Under the pieces are notes generated by a model, which searched no databases, had not been told where the DNA came from, and was given only the letters and a program-made list of their open reading frames with translations. Made by a program: the position numbers and the translations under genes. This document shows positions 41,825 to 51,463 of a stretch of 64,000 nt of DNA, piece by piece (positions within the stretch are counted from its first letter, which is position 1; the number at the start of each line of letters is the position of its first letter). This DNA comes from Methanolobus sp. (GTDB taxonomy: Archaea > Halobacteriota > Methanosarcinia > Methanosarcinales > Methanosarcinaceae), in NCBI GenBank assembly GCA_029762595.1, contig JARVGJ010000001.1, positions 228,081 to 292,080 on the forward strand, in the 5' to 3' direction.

Positions 41825-41865
41825 AAAGGGGATGTTGAATAAGATGAAAACAACGGGAAGATAGT

Positions 41866-42072
41866 ATGAAAACAAGAATCAAGGAACTCCGGGCCAGATA
41901 CGACCTGACCCAGGAGGAACTTGCAAACATGGTTGGTGTCAGAAGAGAGACCATCGGTTTTCTCGAAAAAGGGAAATATAACCCCTCACTAAAACTTGCA
42001 TATAAAGTAGCAATAACTTTAGAGACAACAATAGATGAACTATTCATATTTGATGAATCAGACCTCAAATGA
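41866..42072 (+). CDS. Small XRE-family HTH regulator
   Basis: [59 protein letters not shown]. Confidence 0.92.
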   Translation: MKTRIKELRARYDLTQEELANMVGVRRETIGFLEKGKYNPSLKLAYKVAITLETTIDELFIFDESDLK

Positions 42073-42088
42073 CACAGGAGAGATAATT

Positions 42089-42643
42089 ATGGAAACAAAA
42101 ACAAAGGTCTGGCTTGCAGAAGATGGAAAACCGATCATAGGTGCCGGAAAAGTTGCACTGCTTAAAGCCATCGATGAGGAAAGGTCACTTCGAAAGGCCT
42201 GTGAAAAAATGGATATTTCCTACAAGCATGCCTGGAACGTGCTCAATAAAATGAGCGAAAGGCTCGGAAAGGATGTAGTCACCACCATTCGCGGGGGAAA
42301 GAAACAGGGTACGTTCCTTACCGCAGAAGGAAGACGGCTTATCAGTGAATACGAGATCAACAGGAAATTCGTAGACAGTACCATGGAAGATGAAGGCTCC
42401 TGGGAGAATATAGGACTTACAATATCTGCACGCAACAAAATACCTGCAAGGGTTGTTTCAGTGGAAAAGGAAGGGCTTGTCTCCAGGATAAAACTGGAGA
42501 TAGATCCTTCAGCACTTACATCAATAATAACTTCAGAAGCTGTTGAGAAACTTGATATCAGGGAAGGGGACATCGTATACGCAATAATCAAGTCTACTGA
42601 AGTCCTTATTGGCAAAGTCAAAACAGACGCAGAGAGAAACTGA
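42089..42643 (+). CDS. ModE/LysR-like HTH regulator with TOBE domain
   Basis: GAGKVALLKAIDEERSLRKACEKMDISYKHAWNVLNKM; C-terminal TOBE (SARNKIPARVVSVEKEGLVSRIKLEID). True start after the ORF-track start. Confidence 0.88.
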   Translation: METKTKVWLAEDGKPIIGAGKVALLKAIDEERSLRKACEKMDISYKHAWNVLNKMSERLGKDVVTTIRGGKKQGTFLTAEGRRLISEYEINRKFVDSTMEDEGSWENIGLTISARNKIPARVVSVEKEGLVSRIKLEIDPSALTSIITSEAVEKLDIREGDIVYAIIKSTEVLIGKVKTDAERN

Positions 42644-42749
42644 TTTCCAGGGGTCTATTCAAAAACCGTATATACCTTATATTCATTATATAGCTATATA
42701 AGAAAAATAAATAGCACAAATCTAATCCTGTCAATAAAATGGAGACTTT

Positions 42750-42965
42750 ATGTCAGAAAATAAAGATTTTTCATGGGGAAGCGGGAAAATAAAGAACCTT
42801 TCCACGCTTGGAAATATAACAAGGATACCTGCCCATGAAGATCCGGATACTGAAGTGACCAAAGGCATGATATTAAAAGAAGGCAAACACGAATATATTG
42901 TCATTGATGATTTCAAAGAGAGGATGGCTGATATCCTCTCAAAAGAACTTCATAAAAATAAATAA
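42750..42965 (+). CDS. Small hypothetical protein
   Basis: 71-aa ORF with upstream promoter-like AT-rich region. Confidence 0.55.
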   Translation: MSENKDFSWGSGKIKNLSTLGNITRIPAHEDPDTEVTKGMILKEGKHEYIVIDDFKERMADILSKELHKNK

Positions 42966-42980
42966 TTCCTTTGCCTATTT

Positions 42981-44102
42981 TTACCTTCTTTGTGCATATG
43001 TGCCATAAACCATGAAAGGCAGCAAGCCCAGTGCAAACATTGTCTTTATTTCTGGTGGCAGTACCTCACTTGCACTCCCAACAATTGAGCTCATCTCGAT
43101 ACCAAGTCTCAGATATATTACATCAAGCAGAAGCCCAAATGCCAAGGAGCACATTGCTATCATTCCAAGATAGATGGCTGCACTTCTTTTCCCGAGGAAT
43201 TTAGCTACCATAGTTATGGTTGCGGCGTTTGTAGCAGGTCCGGCCAGCAGGAACACAAAAGCAGTCCCGGGGCTCATGCCCTTTGCCACAAAGGCAGCAG
43301 CAAGGGGAGTAGAGGCCGTTGCACATATGTAGAGCGGAATACCTACGATCAACATTATCAGCATTGACAGGATACCACCTCCCAGATAATCACTGAACAG
43401 TTCATTGGGTATGATAAAGGAAATCATTCCTGCAATCAGGATACCCACCATCAGCCATCCTGATATGTCACCCAGTAGTTCGACAAAGGCGTACTTTAAA
43501 CCGTCTGTCATTTTCTGTAAAACAGGTTTGTTAGAGTCTTCATTATCAAAGGGAATAGTATGGCATGAGCAAGCTGTGTCGCTGCACGCTGCCATTGGCT
43601 GCATTACAGGAAGCGGTTTTTGCACAGAATTGTCTTCTTTTTTGTCCTTTGTTCCAGATCCTTCCTCCCCCAATAGGTTTTCTGTGATACCTGTAAGCAA
43701 GGCGGTTGTCATACTTGCAATGGGACGGAAAACCGTCATGATCGGGTCCAGTAAAGCATAGGTAATAGCAACAGAGTCCACACCTGTTTCAGGAGTTGAT
43801 ATGAGAAAGGATAAGGTGGCACCCTTTGTAGCTCCCCTGTTCTTCAGGGAAAGCGCTGTGGGAACCACTCCGCATGAACATAAAGGCAAAGGGATGCCAA
43901 CTAATGAGGCATTAAAAGCTGACCGGAACTTCCCAGCAGACTTACCAAGATATTTGAGTATCTTATCGTCCGGAACAAAAGCATTTAAAAGGCCTGCAAC
44001 TGCAAAACCCAGGAACAGATAAGGTGCAGCTTCTTCAAACAGACGCCATGATTCTGTTGCAACACCTGTAAAGAAGGATAGGACATATTCTGAAATGGAC
44101 AT
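42981..44102 (-). CDS. DUF318/ArsP-like permease with Cys/His-rich cytoplasmic loop
   Basis: VGIPLPLCSCGVVPTALSLKNRGATKGATLSFLISTPETGVDS; GPATNAATITMVAKFLG; loop MAACSDTACSCHTIPF. Confidence 0.9.
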   Translation of the reverse strand: MSISEYVLSFFTGVATESWRLFEEAAPYLFLGFAVAGLLNAFVPDDKILKYLGKSAGKFRSAFNASLVGIPLPLCSCGVVPTALSLKNRGATKGATLSFLISTPETGVDSVAITYALLDPIMTVFRPIASMTTALLTGITENLLGEEGSGTKDKKEDNSVQKPLPVMQPMAACSDTACSCHTIPFDNEDSNKPVLQKMTDGLKYAFVELLGDISGWLMVGILIAGMISFIIPNELFSDYLGGGILSMLIMLIVGIPLYICATASTPLAAAFVAKGMSPGTAFVFLLAGPATNAATITMVAKFLGKRSAAIYLGMIAMCSLAFGLLLDVIYLRLGIEMSSIVGSASEVLPPEIKTMFALGLLPFMVYGTYAQRR

Positions 44103-44458
44103 TATTTCGTTTCCTCCACATGTTCCCTGCACATGGATATAAATAGTTCCACATGCTCATCAGCAAGATAGTACACTGCAAACCTGCCTTCTTTCCTTAC
44201 CCTTACAAGATCAAGCTGCCTCAGATTTTTCAGGCTATGGGATATGGCGGACTGGGATATGCCAAGCGCATTCTCCATACCTTTCACACACATACCTCCC
44301 TGTAAAAGCAGGAACATTATCTTCAGGCGGGTTGTGCACTGAAGGGCATTGAATATCTGGCACATTGAATATACTGACTTCTCTGAGGGTAATTTACCAA
44401 CTTTTTCAACAAGGGTTTTTTTGTCTGAGCAAATATGATCTTCATCCACTAGTATCAT
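44102..44458 (-). CDS. ArsR-family metal-responsive regulator
   Basis: CTTRLKIMFLLLQGGMCVKGMENALGISQSAISHSLKNLRQLDLVRVRKEGRFAVYYLADEHV. Confidence 0.92.
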   Translation of the reverse strand: MILVDEDHICSDKKTLVEKVGKLPSEKSVYSMCQIFNALQCTTRLKIMFLLLQGGMCVKGMENALGISQSAISHSLKNLRQLDLVRVRKEGRFAVYYLADEHVELFISMCREHVEETK

Positions 44459-44499
44459 GAATATATGAACATATATTCATATATCAATATATCCCCGAA

Positions 44500-45273
44500 T
44501 CAGAACACTATATAATAAAAAAGCAAGAATAGGTAGATTATGATTGCAATATGATCCATAGGCCCGTATCCGATGGAATGGACAGAAGTGCGGCCAGAAC
44601 CACGATAGCAGCGACTTTCCATGGCAAGGGAGACATCCTCCACTGCACGCAAAGACGTGCTCACCAGGGGAACCGAAAGGGAGAAAATAGCTCTCAAAGG
44701 ACTTTTTTTTACATCCAGACCTCTTGAAAGCTGGGAATCCCTCAGAACTTTGAAACTATCATACAGAAGAGGGACAAAATATAGGGACAGGGACATCATC
44801 ATAGCAAGATCGTGTGAAGATATTCCGGCATACCTGAGAGGAAGAGGACGAAGAAGCCTTTCAATACCCGCGGTTATCTTAGAGGGAGAAGTGGTCGATG
44901 TGAGTAATACTGCAAAGAGCAGCAAGAAAACAAAGCGCAAAGTCAGAACAGTACCAAGCACCAGGCCTTCATGACTTGCACTTATTATCCGATACTGGAA
45001 AATCACCTGCCCTTCAGTGAAGAAAAGCTGCATGAAGAAAATCAAAGAAAAAAAGATCAGCATCGGACGTATAGAGCGGAAAAAATGCTTTAAGGGAATT
45101 TTACATGTAGCAACCAGGGATAAAAAAACAAAAACCAATAATGACATGCCTGTAAATGATGAAACCTTGAGAATGAACATGCTGGCAAGCATAAGACCAA
45201 GGATCTTTGTCCTGGGATCAAGTCTGTGGAGTATGGAATCTCCCGGAATGAAAGAGAAAAAGAGATCATTCAT
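44500..45273 (-). CDS. ecfT: ECF transporter T component (biotin module)
   Basis: DSILHRLDPRTKILGLML; AVEDVSLAMESRCYRGSGR. Confidence 0.9.
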   Translation of the reverse strand: MNDLFFSFIPGDSILHRLDPRTKILGLMLASMFILKVSSFTGMSLLVFVFLSLVATCKIPLKHFFRSIRPMLIFFSLIFFMQLFFTEGQVIFQYRIISASHEGLVLGTVLTLRFVFLLLFAVLLTSTTSPSKITAGIERLLRPLPLRYAGISSHDLAMMMSLSLYFVPLLYDSFKVLRDSQLSRGLDVKKSPLRAIFSLSVPLVSTSLRAVEDVSLAMESRCYRGSGRTSVHSIGYGPMDHIAIIIYLFLLFYYIVF

Positions 45274-46099
45274 CCGGTCTTACCTCCGTGGATCCAAAGA
45301 AGCGGATAATTTCAGAGAAAGCACCATCAACAGAATAGATATCATCAGCTATATCGATACCAGCAAGATTTAGTTCTTTCATAAGGAAAGTTATATCCGG
45401 CAAAGTAAAGGTATCTGACCTTAAATATTCCCGTACAGAGCCAAGAAATCCTATGCTTCCACTCTTTAGGATAATTATCTTTTCTGCAAATGCAAGCATT
45501 TCAGATAACTGGTGGGATACAACAACAATTGAAATTCCAGAGCTATGAAGCTTTCCCAATGTCCTGGTGAGCATCGAGCGATTATGAGGGTCCAGCCCTG
45601 AACCAGGTTCATCCAGAATAAGATAATCCGGTTTCATTGCCAGTACCCCTGCAAGAGAAACAAGCCTCATCTCCCCTCCACTAAGAGCAAAAGGAGATAG
45701 TGAGGCTACTGACCTATCAAGGCCTACAAGACCCAGAGCATACATTACATGCTCATCCAGTTCCTTTCCTTTAAAACCGAAGTTAGAAGGAGCAAAGGCA
45801 ACATCCTCATAAACTGTCCTTCCAAACAGTTGTTTTTGGGGGTGCTGCATCAAAAGACCAGCTTTTGATCGAACCTTCCTGCTACCTGCTGCTTTGCCAT
45901 CTATTGTCACCGAGCCGCACCGGGGACTTAGCAGACCGGTCAAGAGCCGTGCAAGGGTAGATTTTCCGCAGCCAACTTCACCCCCGATGAGAACGAACTC
46001 ACCTTTACCTACTGAAAAACTGATATTGTCGATTGCATGCTTTACAAGTGATGTTCCCCGGTTATAGCAGAAAGATAGATCCTTTACTTCAATTGACAT
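45266..46099 (-). CDS. ecfA: ECF transporter ATPase
   Basis: GGEVGCGKSTLARLLTG; FALSGGEMRLVSLAGVLAMKPDYLILDEPGSGLDP. Confidence 0.9.
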   Translation of the reverse strand: MSIEVKDLSFCYNRGTSLVKHAIDNISFSVGKGEFVLIGGEVGCGKSTLARLLTGLLSPRCGSVTIDGKAAGSRKVRSKAGLLMQHPQKQLFGRTVYEDVAFAPSNFGFKGKELDEHVMYALGLVGLDRSVASLSPFALSGGEMRLVSLAGVLAMKPDYLILDEPGSGLDPHNRSMLTRTLGKLHSSGISIVVVSHQLSEMLAFAEKIIILKSGSIGFLGSVREYLRSDTFTLPDITFLMKELNLAGIDIADDIYSVDGAFSEIIRFFGSTEVRPDE

Positions 46100-46899
46100 A
46101 GCACATCCCTCAGTTCTTCCCGGGACAACGGAAAGCATCCAGGCTCAAAAAAGCCGGCATTCAAAAGCCTTCTGGACAGCTCCATTATCGGAGGAAGTCC
46201 AAGACCTGAGTTCATGACATCCCCCCGGCTTATCAGAAGACGTGGATCACCATCATGTGTTATGTGACCTTTTTCCATAATGATAAGACGATCTGCATGA
46301 ACCAGTTCATCCAGGCAATGGGTCACATATACGACCGTGGTCCCATTTTCATGCAATTGTTTTATGAGCGAAAGGATATCCATTCTGGAATCCGGATCCA
46401 GCATGGACGTTACCTCATCAAATAATATCACCTCAGGCTCCATGGCAAGAACAGATGCTAGTGCAACCTTCTGTTTCTGGCCTCCACTGAGCTTCCCGGG
46501 TGTGTGGTCGTTGTAACCTGCCATTCCCACAGCTGAAAGTGAGCTTTCAACACGCCTGCGTATCTCCTTGGGAGGAAGGCCCAGATTCTCTGGTCCAAAT
46601 GCAATGTCCTCCCCAACTGTCATCCCTATGAATTGTGATCCCGGATCCTGAAACACCATTCCTGCAATCTGGCGTATGTTAAATACAGAAGAAATATCTT
46701 TTGTATCCATTCCTTTTATCGTGACAGAACCGGCACTTGGCAAAAGAAGACCATTAATGTGACGCAAGAGGGTTGATTTGCCGCTACCGTTGCCCCCTAT
46801 AATGGCTACAAATTCGCCCTTATATATTTCAACAGAGACCGAATGCAGCGCCGGTATGTGTCCATTATAACTATAACTTACGTTTTGTATGCTGATCAT
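46084..46899 (-). CDS. ecfA: ECF transporter ATPase
   Basis: [54 protein letters not shown]. Confidence 0.93.
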   Translation of the reverse strand: MISIQNVSYSYNGHIPALHSVSVEIYKGEFVAIIGGNGSGKSTLLRHINGLLLPSAGSVTIKGMDTKDISSVFNIRQIAGMVFQDPGSQFIGMTVGEDIAFGPENLGLPPKEIRRRVESSLSAVGMAGYNDHTPGKLSGGQKQKVALASVLAMEPEVILFDEVTSMLDPDSRMDILSLIKQLHENGTTVVYVTHCLDELVHADRLIIMEKGHITHDGDPRLLISRGDVMNSGLGLPPIMELSRRLLNAGFFEPGCFPLSREELRDVLCQLK

Positions 46900-46908
46900 G
46901 AAATCACA

Positions 46909-47451
46909 TCAAACGGAGTAACGGGATACTATGAATGCGCCTGCAAGCAGCTTGAACACATCTCCCGGGACATAGGGGGCAATACCAATGGTAATAGATT
47001 CTGCAAGCGAGAGATCTGCAATGTTCATCAGTTGAAGAATACCCAGAAAATAGATAATAATGAGGCCTGAAAACATGAATATTACATTGAAATGAAAACG
47101 GGAGTTGCCATACCGGTCACAAAGAAGACCGGTCACAAAAGCCCCGAAGACAAAACCGACAAGATATCCACCTGTGGGTCCGAATAACATACCAAGACCG
47201 GAACTGCCGCCTGAGAACACAGGAAGTCCTGCAATTCCCAGAAGCAGATAGACAATTACACTTATCGTGCCCCATCTTGCACCCAGCATCGCTCCTGCCA
47301 TCAATATGAAAAGGATCTGCAGTGTGATGGGAACAGGACTTACAGGAACAGGTATCCTTATGTATGCCCCAACTGCCATCATAGCAGCAAACATAGAAGC
47401 TAAAACCATTTTCCGGATGTTTTCATTATGATAGTAAACTTTTTCTGCCAT
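46909..47451 (-). CDS. bioY: Biotin transporter substrate-binding component BioY
   Basis: AYIRIPVPVSPVPITLQILFILMAGAMLGARWGTISVIVYLLLGIAGLPVFSGG; FGPTGGYLVGFVFGAFVTG. Confidence 0.95.
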   Translation of the reverse strand: MAEKVYYHNENIRKMVLASMFAAMMAVGAYIRIPVPVSPVPITLQILFILMAGAMLGARWGTISVIVYLLLGIAGLPVFSGGSSGLGMLFGPTGGYLVGFVFGAFVTGLLCDRYGNSRFHFNVIFMFSGLIIIYFLGILQLMNIADLSLAESITIGIAPYVPGDVFKLLAGAFIVSRYSV

Positions 47452-47687
47452 CTCATCACCGAAGTCTTTGCAAATTGTTTTGTCCAGGAGATTTGTGTAT
47501 CAGCGCAACATACACAATCAATGATCATTGTTTGGATAATAACCATTGTATACCATATACACGGCAACTGAGTTTACAATATATATAAGCCTTATGCCAG
47601 CATAAAAACAGCAAGAAACAATATTACAAAGCAATATCAAAAATAAAAAAGCATAGCTTACAAGGCTAAATATTAAATATAAAAAGT

Positions 47688-47710
47688 AAGTTCAGGGAAA
47701 CCCTGAACTT
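47688..47710 (-). terminator. Hairpin terminator downstream of thermosome gene
   Basis: Perfect 10-bp stem aagttcaggg / ccctgaactt with aaa loop; minus strand continues into ttactttttat. Confidence 0.75.
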
Positions 47711-47718
47711 AAAAGACC

Positions 47719-49338
47719 TTACATATCCATATCAGGCTGCGGCATTCCTGGTGGCATTGCGCCGCCTTTGCCGCTTGTAGCTACAACATCGTCTATCCTG
47801 AGGATCATGACTGTTGCTTCTGTAGCTGCGTTAATTGCCTGGGTCTTTATCCTAAGTGGTTCAAGAACATCGCACTCATACATGTCTACCACCTTACCGG
47901 AGAAAACATCCAGACCCATGTTCTTGTTGCCCTGCTCATGCTGTGCACGCAGATCGATAAGCTTGTCTATTGGATCAAGACCGGCATTCTCTGCAAGGGT
48001 TTGCGGAATTATCTCAAATGCCTCTGCGAACTTGCCTACTGCAAGCTGCTCCCTGCCTTTGAGTGTTGATGCATATTCCCTGAGCCTCAGTGCAATCTCG
48101 ATCTCAGGAGAACCGCCACCTGCTACGATCTTCTGATCTTCCAGTGCCACACCGATAACACAGAGTGCGTCATTCAGTGAACGCTTAAGGCTGTCAACTA
48201 TATGGGTCGTACCGCCATGGAGAATGAGTGATGCGGTCTTTTCTTCCTTGCATCCCATAAGGAAGGTCATCTTTGAACCGTGAAGGTCCCTCTCCTCTAC
48301 CATCTCTGCAGAACCAAGGTCTTCAGGCCTGATATCAGTAACATCCTGGAAGAGGGTTGCTCCTGTTGCCTTTGAAAGCTTCTGAAGGTCACTCTTCTTT
48401 ACTCTCCTGCATGCATATATTCCGGCTTTCTCAAGATAGTATTGTGCAAGGTCATCAATGGCCTTCTGGCAGAATACCACATTTGCACCACTTGCAATTA
48501 TCCTGTCTACCATATCCCTGACCATTTTCTCTTCCTGTTCGACAAAGAGTTGCATCTGGTCAGGAGAAGTGATCTTGATCTCTGCATCTTTCTCTATTTT
48601 CTGGAACTCGATCCCAAAGCTTGCAAGAAGGATCTTGGCACCCTCTATTCTTTTTGGCATGTTGGACCTGACCCTTTCCTTGTCAACGACAAGACCTTTT
48701 ATAAGCTCAGTGTCAAGAATGCTGCCACCTTCACGCTTCTCGATTGTTATATCGTTCACGTCTACCTTGATACCTTCATCTGTTTCCTCTGCCACTGAAA
48801 GCACGGCATCGATTGCGATATCTGCAAGGAATTCCTTGTATTCGCCTGCATCTTTCCCGGTAAGAGAGGTCTTTGCCAGCTTCTTCATGGTTTCCCTGTC
48901 ATCCTTTGACACATCAATGGTGATAGTCTTCAGTATGTCGATAGCTTTTTTAGCAGCGTGTCTGTAACCGCTTGCAATGATCGTAGGGTGAACTCCTTTA
49001 TCCATGAGTTCCTCTGCCTTGGCGAGGAGCTCTCCTGTGAGAACGGCTGCTGTTGTAGTACCATCGCCCACTTCGTCGTCCTGTGTTTTTGAGACCTCAA
49101 CAACCATTTTTGCAGCCGGATGTTCGATATCCATCTCCCTGAGAATAGTCGCACCATCGTTAGTTATCACGATATCTCCCATCGAGTCCACAAGCATTTT
49201 ATCCATGCCTTTGGGACCCAGTGTGGTCCTTACTGCTTTTGCAACGGCTTTTCCTGCAAGGATGTTGATACTCTGTGCATCCTTTGCCCGGTTCCTGTTG
49301 GATCTGTTCTGTAAAGCGTACATAGGCTGTCCTGCCAA
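47719..49338 (-). CDS. Thermosome (group II chaperonin) subunit
   Basis: [52 protein letters not shown]-terminal [12 protein letters not shown]. Confidence 0.98.
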   Translation of the reverse strand: MAGQPMYALQNRSNRNRAKDAQSINILAGKAVAKAVRTTLGPKGMDKMLVDSMGDIVITNDGATILREMDIEHPAAKMVVEVSKTQDDEVGDGTTTAAVLTGELLAKAEELMDKGVHPTIIASGYRHAAKKAIDILKTITIDVSKDDRETMKKLAKTSLTGKDAGEYKEFLADIAIDAVLSVAEETDEGIKVDVNDITIEKREGGSILDTELIKGLVVDKERVRSNMPKRIEGAKILLASFGIEFQKIEKDAEIKITSPDQMQLFVEQEEKMVRDMVDRIIASGANVVFCQKAIDDLAQYYLEKAGIYACRRVKKSDLQKLSKATGATLFQDVTDIRPEDLGSAEMVEERDLHGSKMTFLMGCKEEKTASLILHGGTTHIVDSLKRSLNDALCVIGVALEDQKIVAGGGSPEIEIALRLREYASTLKGREQLAVGKFAEAFEIIPQTLAENAGLDPIDKLIDLRAQHEQGNKNMGLDVFSGKVVDMYECDVLEPLRIKTQAINAATEATVMILRIDDVVATSGKGGAMPPGMPQPDMDM

Positions 49339-49565
49339 TTTTTAACCTCCTGATGAATAATAAAGTCTGTAATAGAATTAATATAACTCACAATTGAGCA
49401 CATTTTCCTGTACTGCTCAATCTAAATGCAGGCAGTTCTATATAAAGATAACTGATGGACTTTTCAACATGAATAAAAAAAAGTATACCTTCGAAAAACT
49501 GACAGACATACTGAAAGCTACAATATAAACAAACATTAACAAAAATATCTAAGCAGCAGGCATAG

Positions 49566-49973
49566 TTACCTGCTATATAATTTGTTCAAATGGGTACGTA
49601 TCAGACAGTACACATGATCCCTGTAGCAATCTTTATCAGGTATCTCGAATATTGCCATACCGCCGGCATTCCATGCAACTTTGGATATGACTTTTTTCTC
49701 TTCCATTTCGTCCATAACCTGTTTTAGCATGGAAAGATCATCAACTGCTTGTCTCCAGTCACCTGCATGAATTTGCGATGAAGCAGTCCCCTCAGCGAGT
49801 TCCAGTTGTTGAAGGGCGAATGAGTACACCTGGAAAAGATGTATATCACCCTTTGTTAAAACAATCAGTCCTTCCTTGGAATCCTGATCCAATATTTTCA
49901 GAACCAGTGGGATATCCGATGAACGAAACTTGTTATTGTTGATCTTTTCAATGTATATTTTTATTTCCTGCAT
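49566..49973 (-). CDS. Hypothetical protein
   Basis: 135-aa ORF, well isolated, ATG start. Confidence 0.6.
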   Translation of the reverse strand: MQEIKIYIEKINNNKFRSSDIPLVLKILDQDSKEGLIVLTKGDIHLFQVYSFALQQLELAEGTASSQIHAGDWRQAVDDLSMLKQVMDEMEEKKVISKVAWNAGGMAIFEIPDKDCYRDHVYCLIRTHLNKLYSR

Positions 49974-50163
49974 ATTTTACACCCGGGACAGTAAACCCTC
50001 TTTTAAGATGGCCCTTTATGCAGATAAGTATTGCTCAGACCGGTGTTTAAAACTATTACTTGAACATGAAGAAATCAAACAAGATACATTTATTACGTGA
50101 TAAGATAAAAACGGTACATGAACAAGCAATAGCTTGTTTGGAAAATAAAAGGGAGTGAAAGCA

Positions 50164-50319
50164 ATGACCAATGCTTGCAATGTTTTAAAGAAAGGACAGC
50201 GCATCACCTGCGACGAATGTGGGATCACATTAGAGGTGGTCAGCGAATGTACAGGCGGGTGCGGCGACGACTGTGAGATAATACTTAAATGCTGCGGAAA
50301 AGAAATGAAAATCGCCTAA
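50164..50319 (+). CDS. 51-aa cysteine-rich protein, desulforedoxin-like
   Basis: MTNACNVLKKGQRITCDECGITLEVVSECTGGCGDDCEIILKCCGKEMKIA*; preceded by gggagtg RBS and followed by a hairpin. Confidence 0.75.
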   Translation: MTNACNVLKKGQRITCDECGITLEVVSECTGGCGDDCEIILKCCGKEMKIA

Positions 50320-50346
50320 TATAATAACGTTAGGCAATTTTTTATT
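50315..50346 (+). terminator. Hairpin + T-run terminator overlapping stop of the 51-aa Cys-rich ORF
   Basis: gcctaa ... ttaggc followed by aatttttta. Confidence 0.7.
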
Positions 50347-50509
50347 TTTAAAAAATGGATGCTCTTTATGCGTTGATTTAAGATATGCATTGATTTAAGA
50401 AGGTTTTGTTTTCGACTGAGAACTATTGCAGGAAAATAAAAATAGATAGCCTTAGCTTTACAAGTGATAAGGGACTCCTTTATAGAAACTTTTTATCTTG
50501 CCAATATGA

Positions 50510-50665
50510 TCAATATGGCATTAGTGTCTGTATACATGCAGTTTTCACGAAATTGATCATGTCACACCTGAGTTCGAATTCCTGCTCGGAAAGATCGTCT
50601 GTCTCCAGATATCTGCAGAACATTTCCCTGAACTCATCAAATTTCTTTTCGTCTTGCTCCTTCAT
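50510..50665 (-). CDS. 51-aa hypothetical small protein
   Basis: MKEQDEKKFDEFREMFCRYLETDDLSEQEFELRCDMINFVKTACIQTLMPY*; GAGGGG RBS 5 nt upstream of ATG. Confidence 0.6.
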   Translation of the reverse strand: MKEQDEKKFDEFREMFCRYLETDDLSEQEFELRCDMINFVKTACIQTLMPY

Positions 50666-51078
50666 AAGTTCCCCTCGAATTCACAACTATTTACCAATAA
50701 TGTATATTTAGATTTATAATATAAAAATATTATCATAATTATATAATTGTATACAAGCAGTGGAGTGGAGAACAAAAATTGAAAAACACCCATCATCCAA
50801 TGAATAGCAGTTCATAAACCCACTTGAACCAAAAAGTCTGAGCAAGGAGGCTGTATCATTTGCTATTGCACATGTACCAAAGACAGCTATGGTAGATATT
50901 AGCTTCTTGCAGTACCGAGTGAAATTATTATTCTATTCCCGGAACATGTTTCAGAATCACTGCTCTTTAGTCCTTTTAAAATAGAAAATATTTCAAATAT
51001 AATACTAGTTAGTTATTGCAGAAGGAAAGAACCGTCTGGAAGGATGCATATTTATATTTCAAATTATGATTTACACCT

Positions 51079-51375
51079 ATGCAGGAAAAGAGATATCCAA
51101 AGGGTTATTTCATATCACATGGAATGGTTGTCGGCTTACCCCTTGGCATTCCTATTGGCATTGTATTGGACATGATAGTAATAGGCCCGCTGATTGGCTT
51201 AGCCCTTGGGGCCGGTATAGGAACATATATGGAAAAAAAGAAGAATCCAGACCCTTTACAACTTGCACCTGAAGATGCAAGACAAAGAAAAAGGATCATT
51301 CTTGCACTGTCTGGCTTTTTCCTGCTTGGCATCCTTGCATTCATTGCGTTATTAATGATGACTGATGGAATGTAA
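51079..51375 (+). CDS. Small membrane protein, hypothetical
   Basis: 98 aa with glycine-rich TM hairpin (GMVVGLPLGIPIGIVLDMIVIGPLIGLALGAGIGTYMEKK) and C-terminal TM. Confidence 0.65.
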   Translation: MQEKRYPKGYFISHGMVVGLPLGIPIGIVLDMIVIGPLIGLALGAGIGTYMEKKKNPDPLQLAPEDARQRKRIILALSGFFLLGILAFIALLMMTDGM

Positions 51376-51463
51376 TATCACCCTAATTAAAAGCTATCTG
51401 ACAGACAAGTCCGGAAAAAGGGAATAAAGTGGTGTGAATCAAAACACACCAGACTTAAAACAT

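Noticed and set aside
50406-50711. 101-aa + strand ORF
   Set aside because: Low-complexity Ser-rich composition, no RBS; the opposite strand has a better-supported small ORF.
50820-50960. Possible degraded coding segment (SKEAVSFAIAHVPKTAMVDISFLQYRVKLLFYSRNMF)
   Set aside because: No start or recognisable family; cannot be distinguished from chance open frame.
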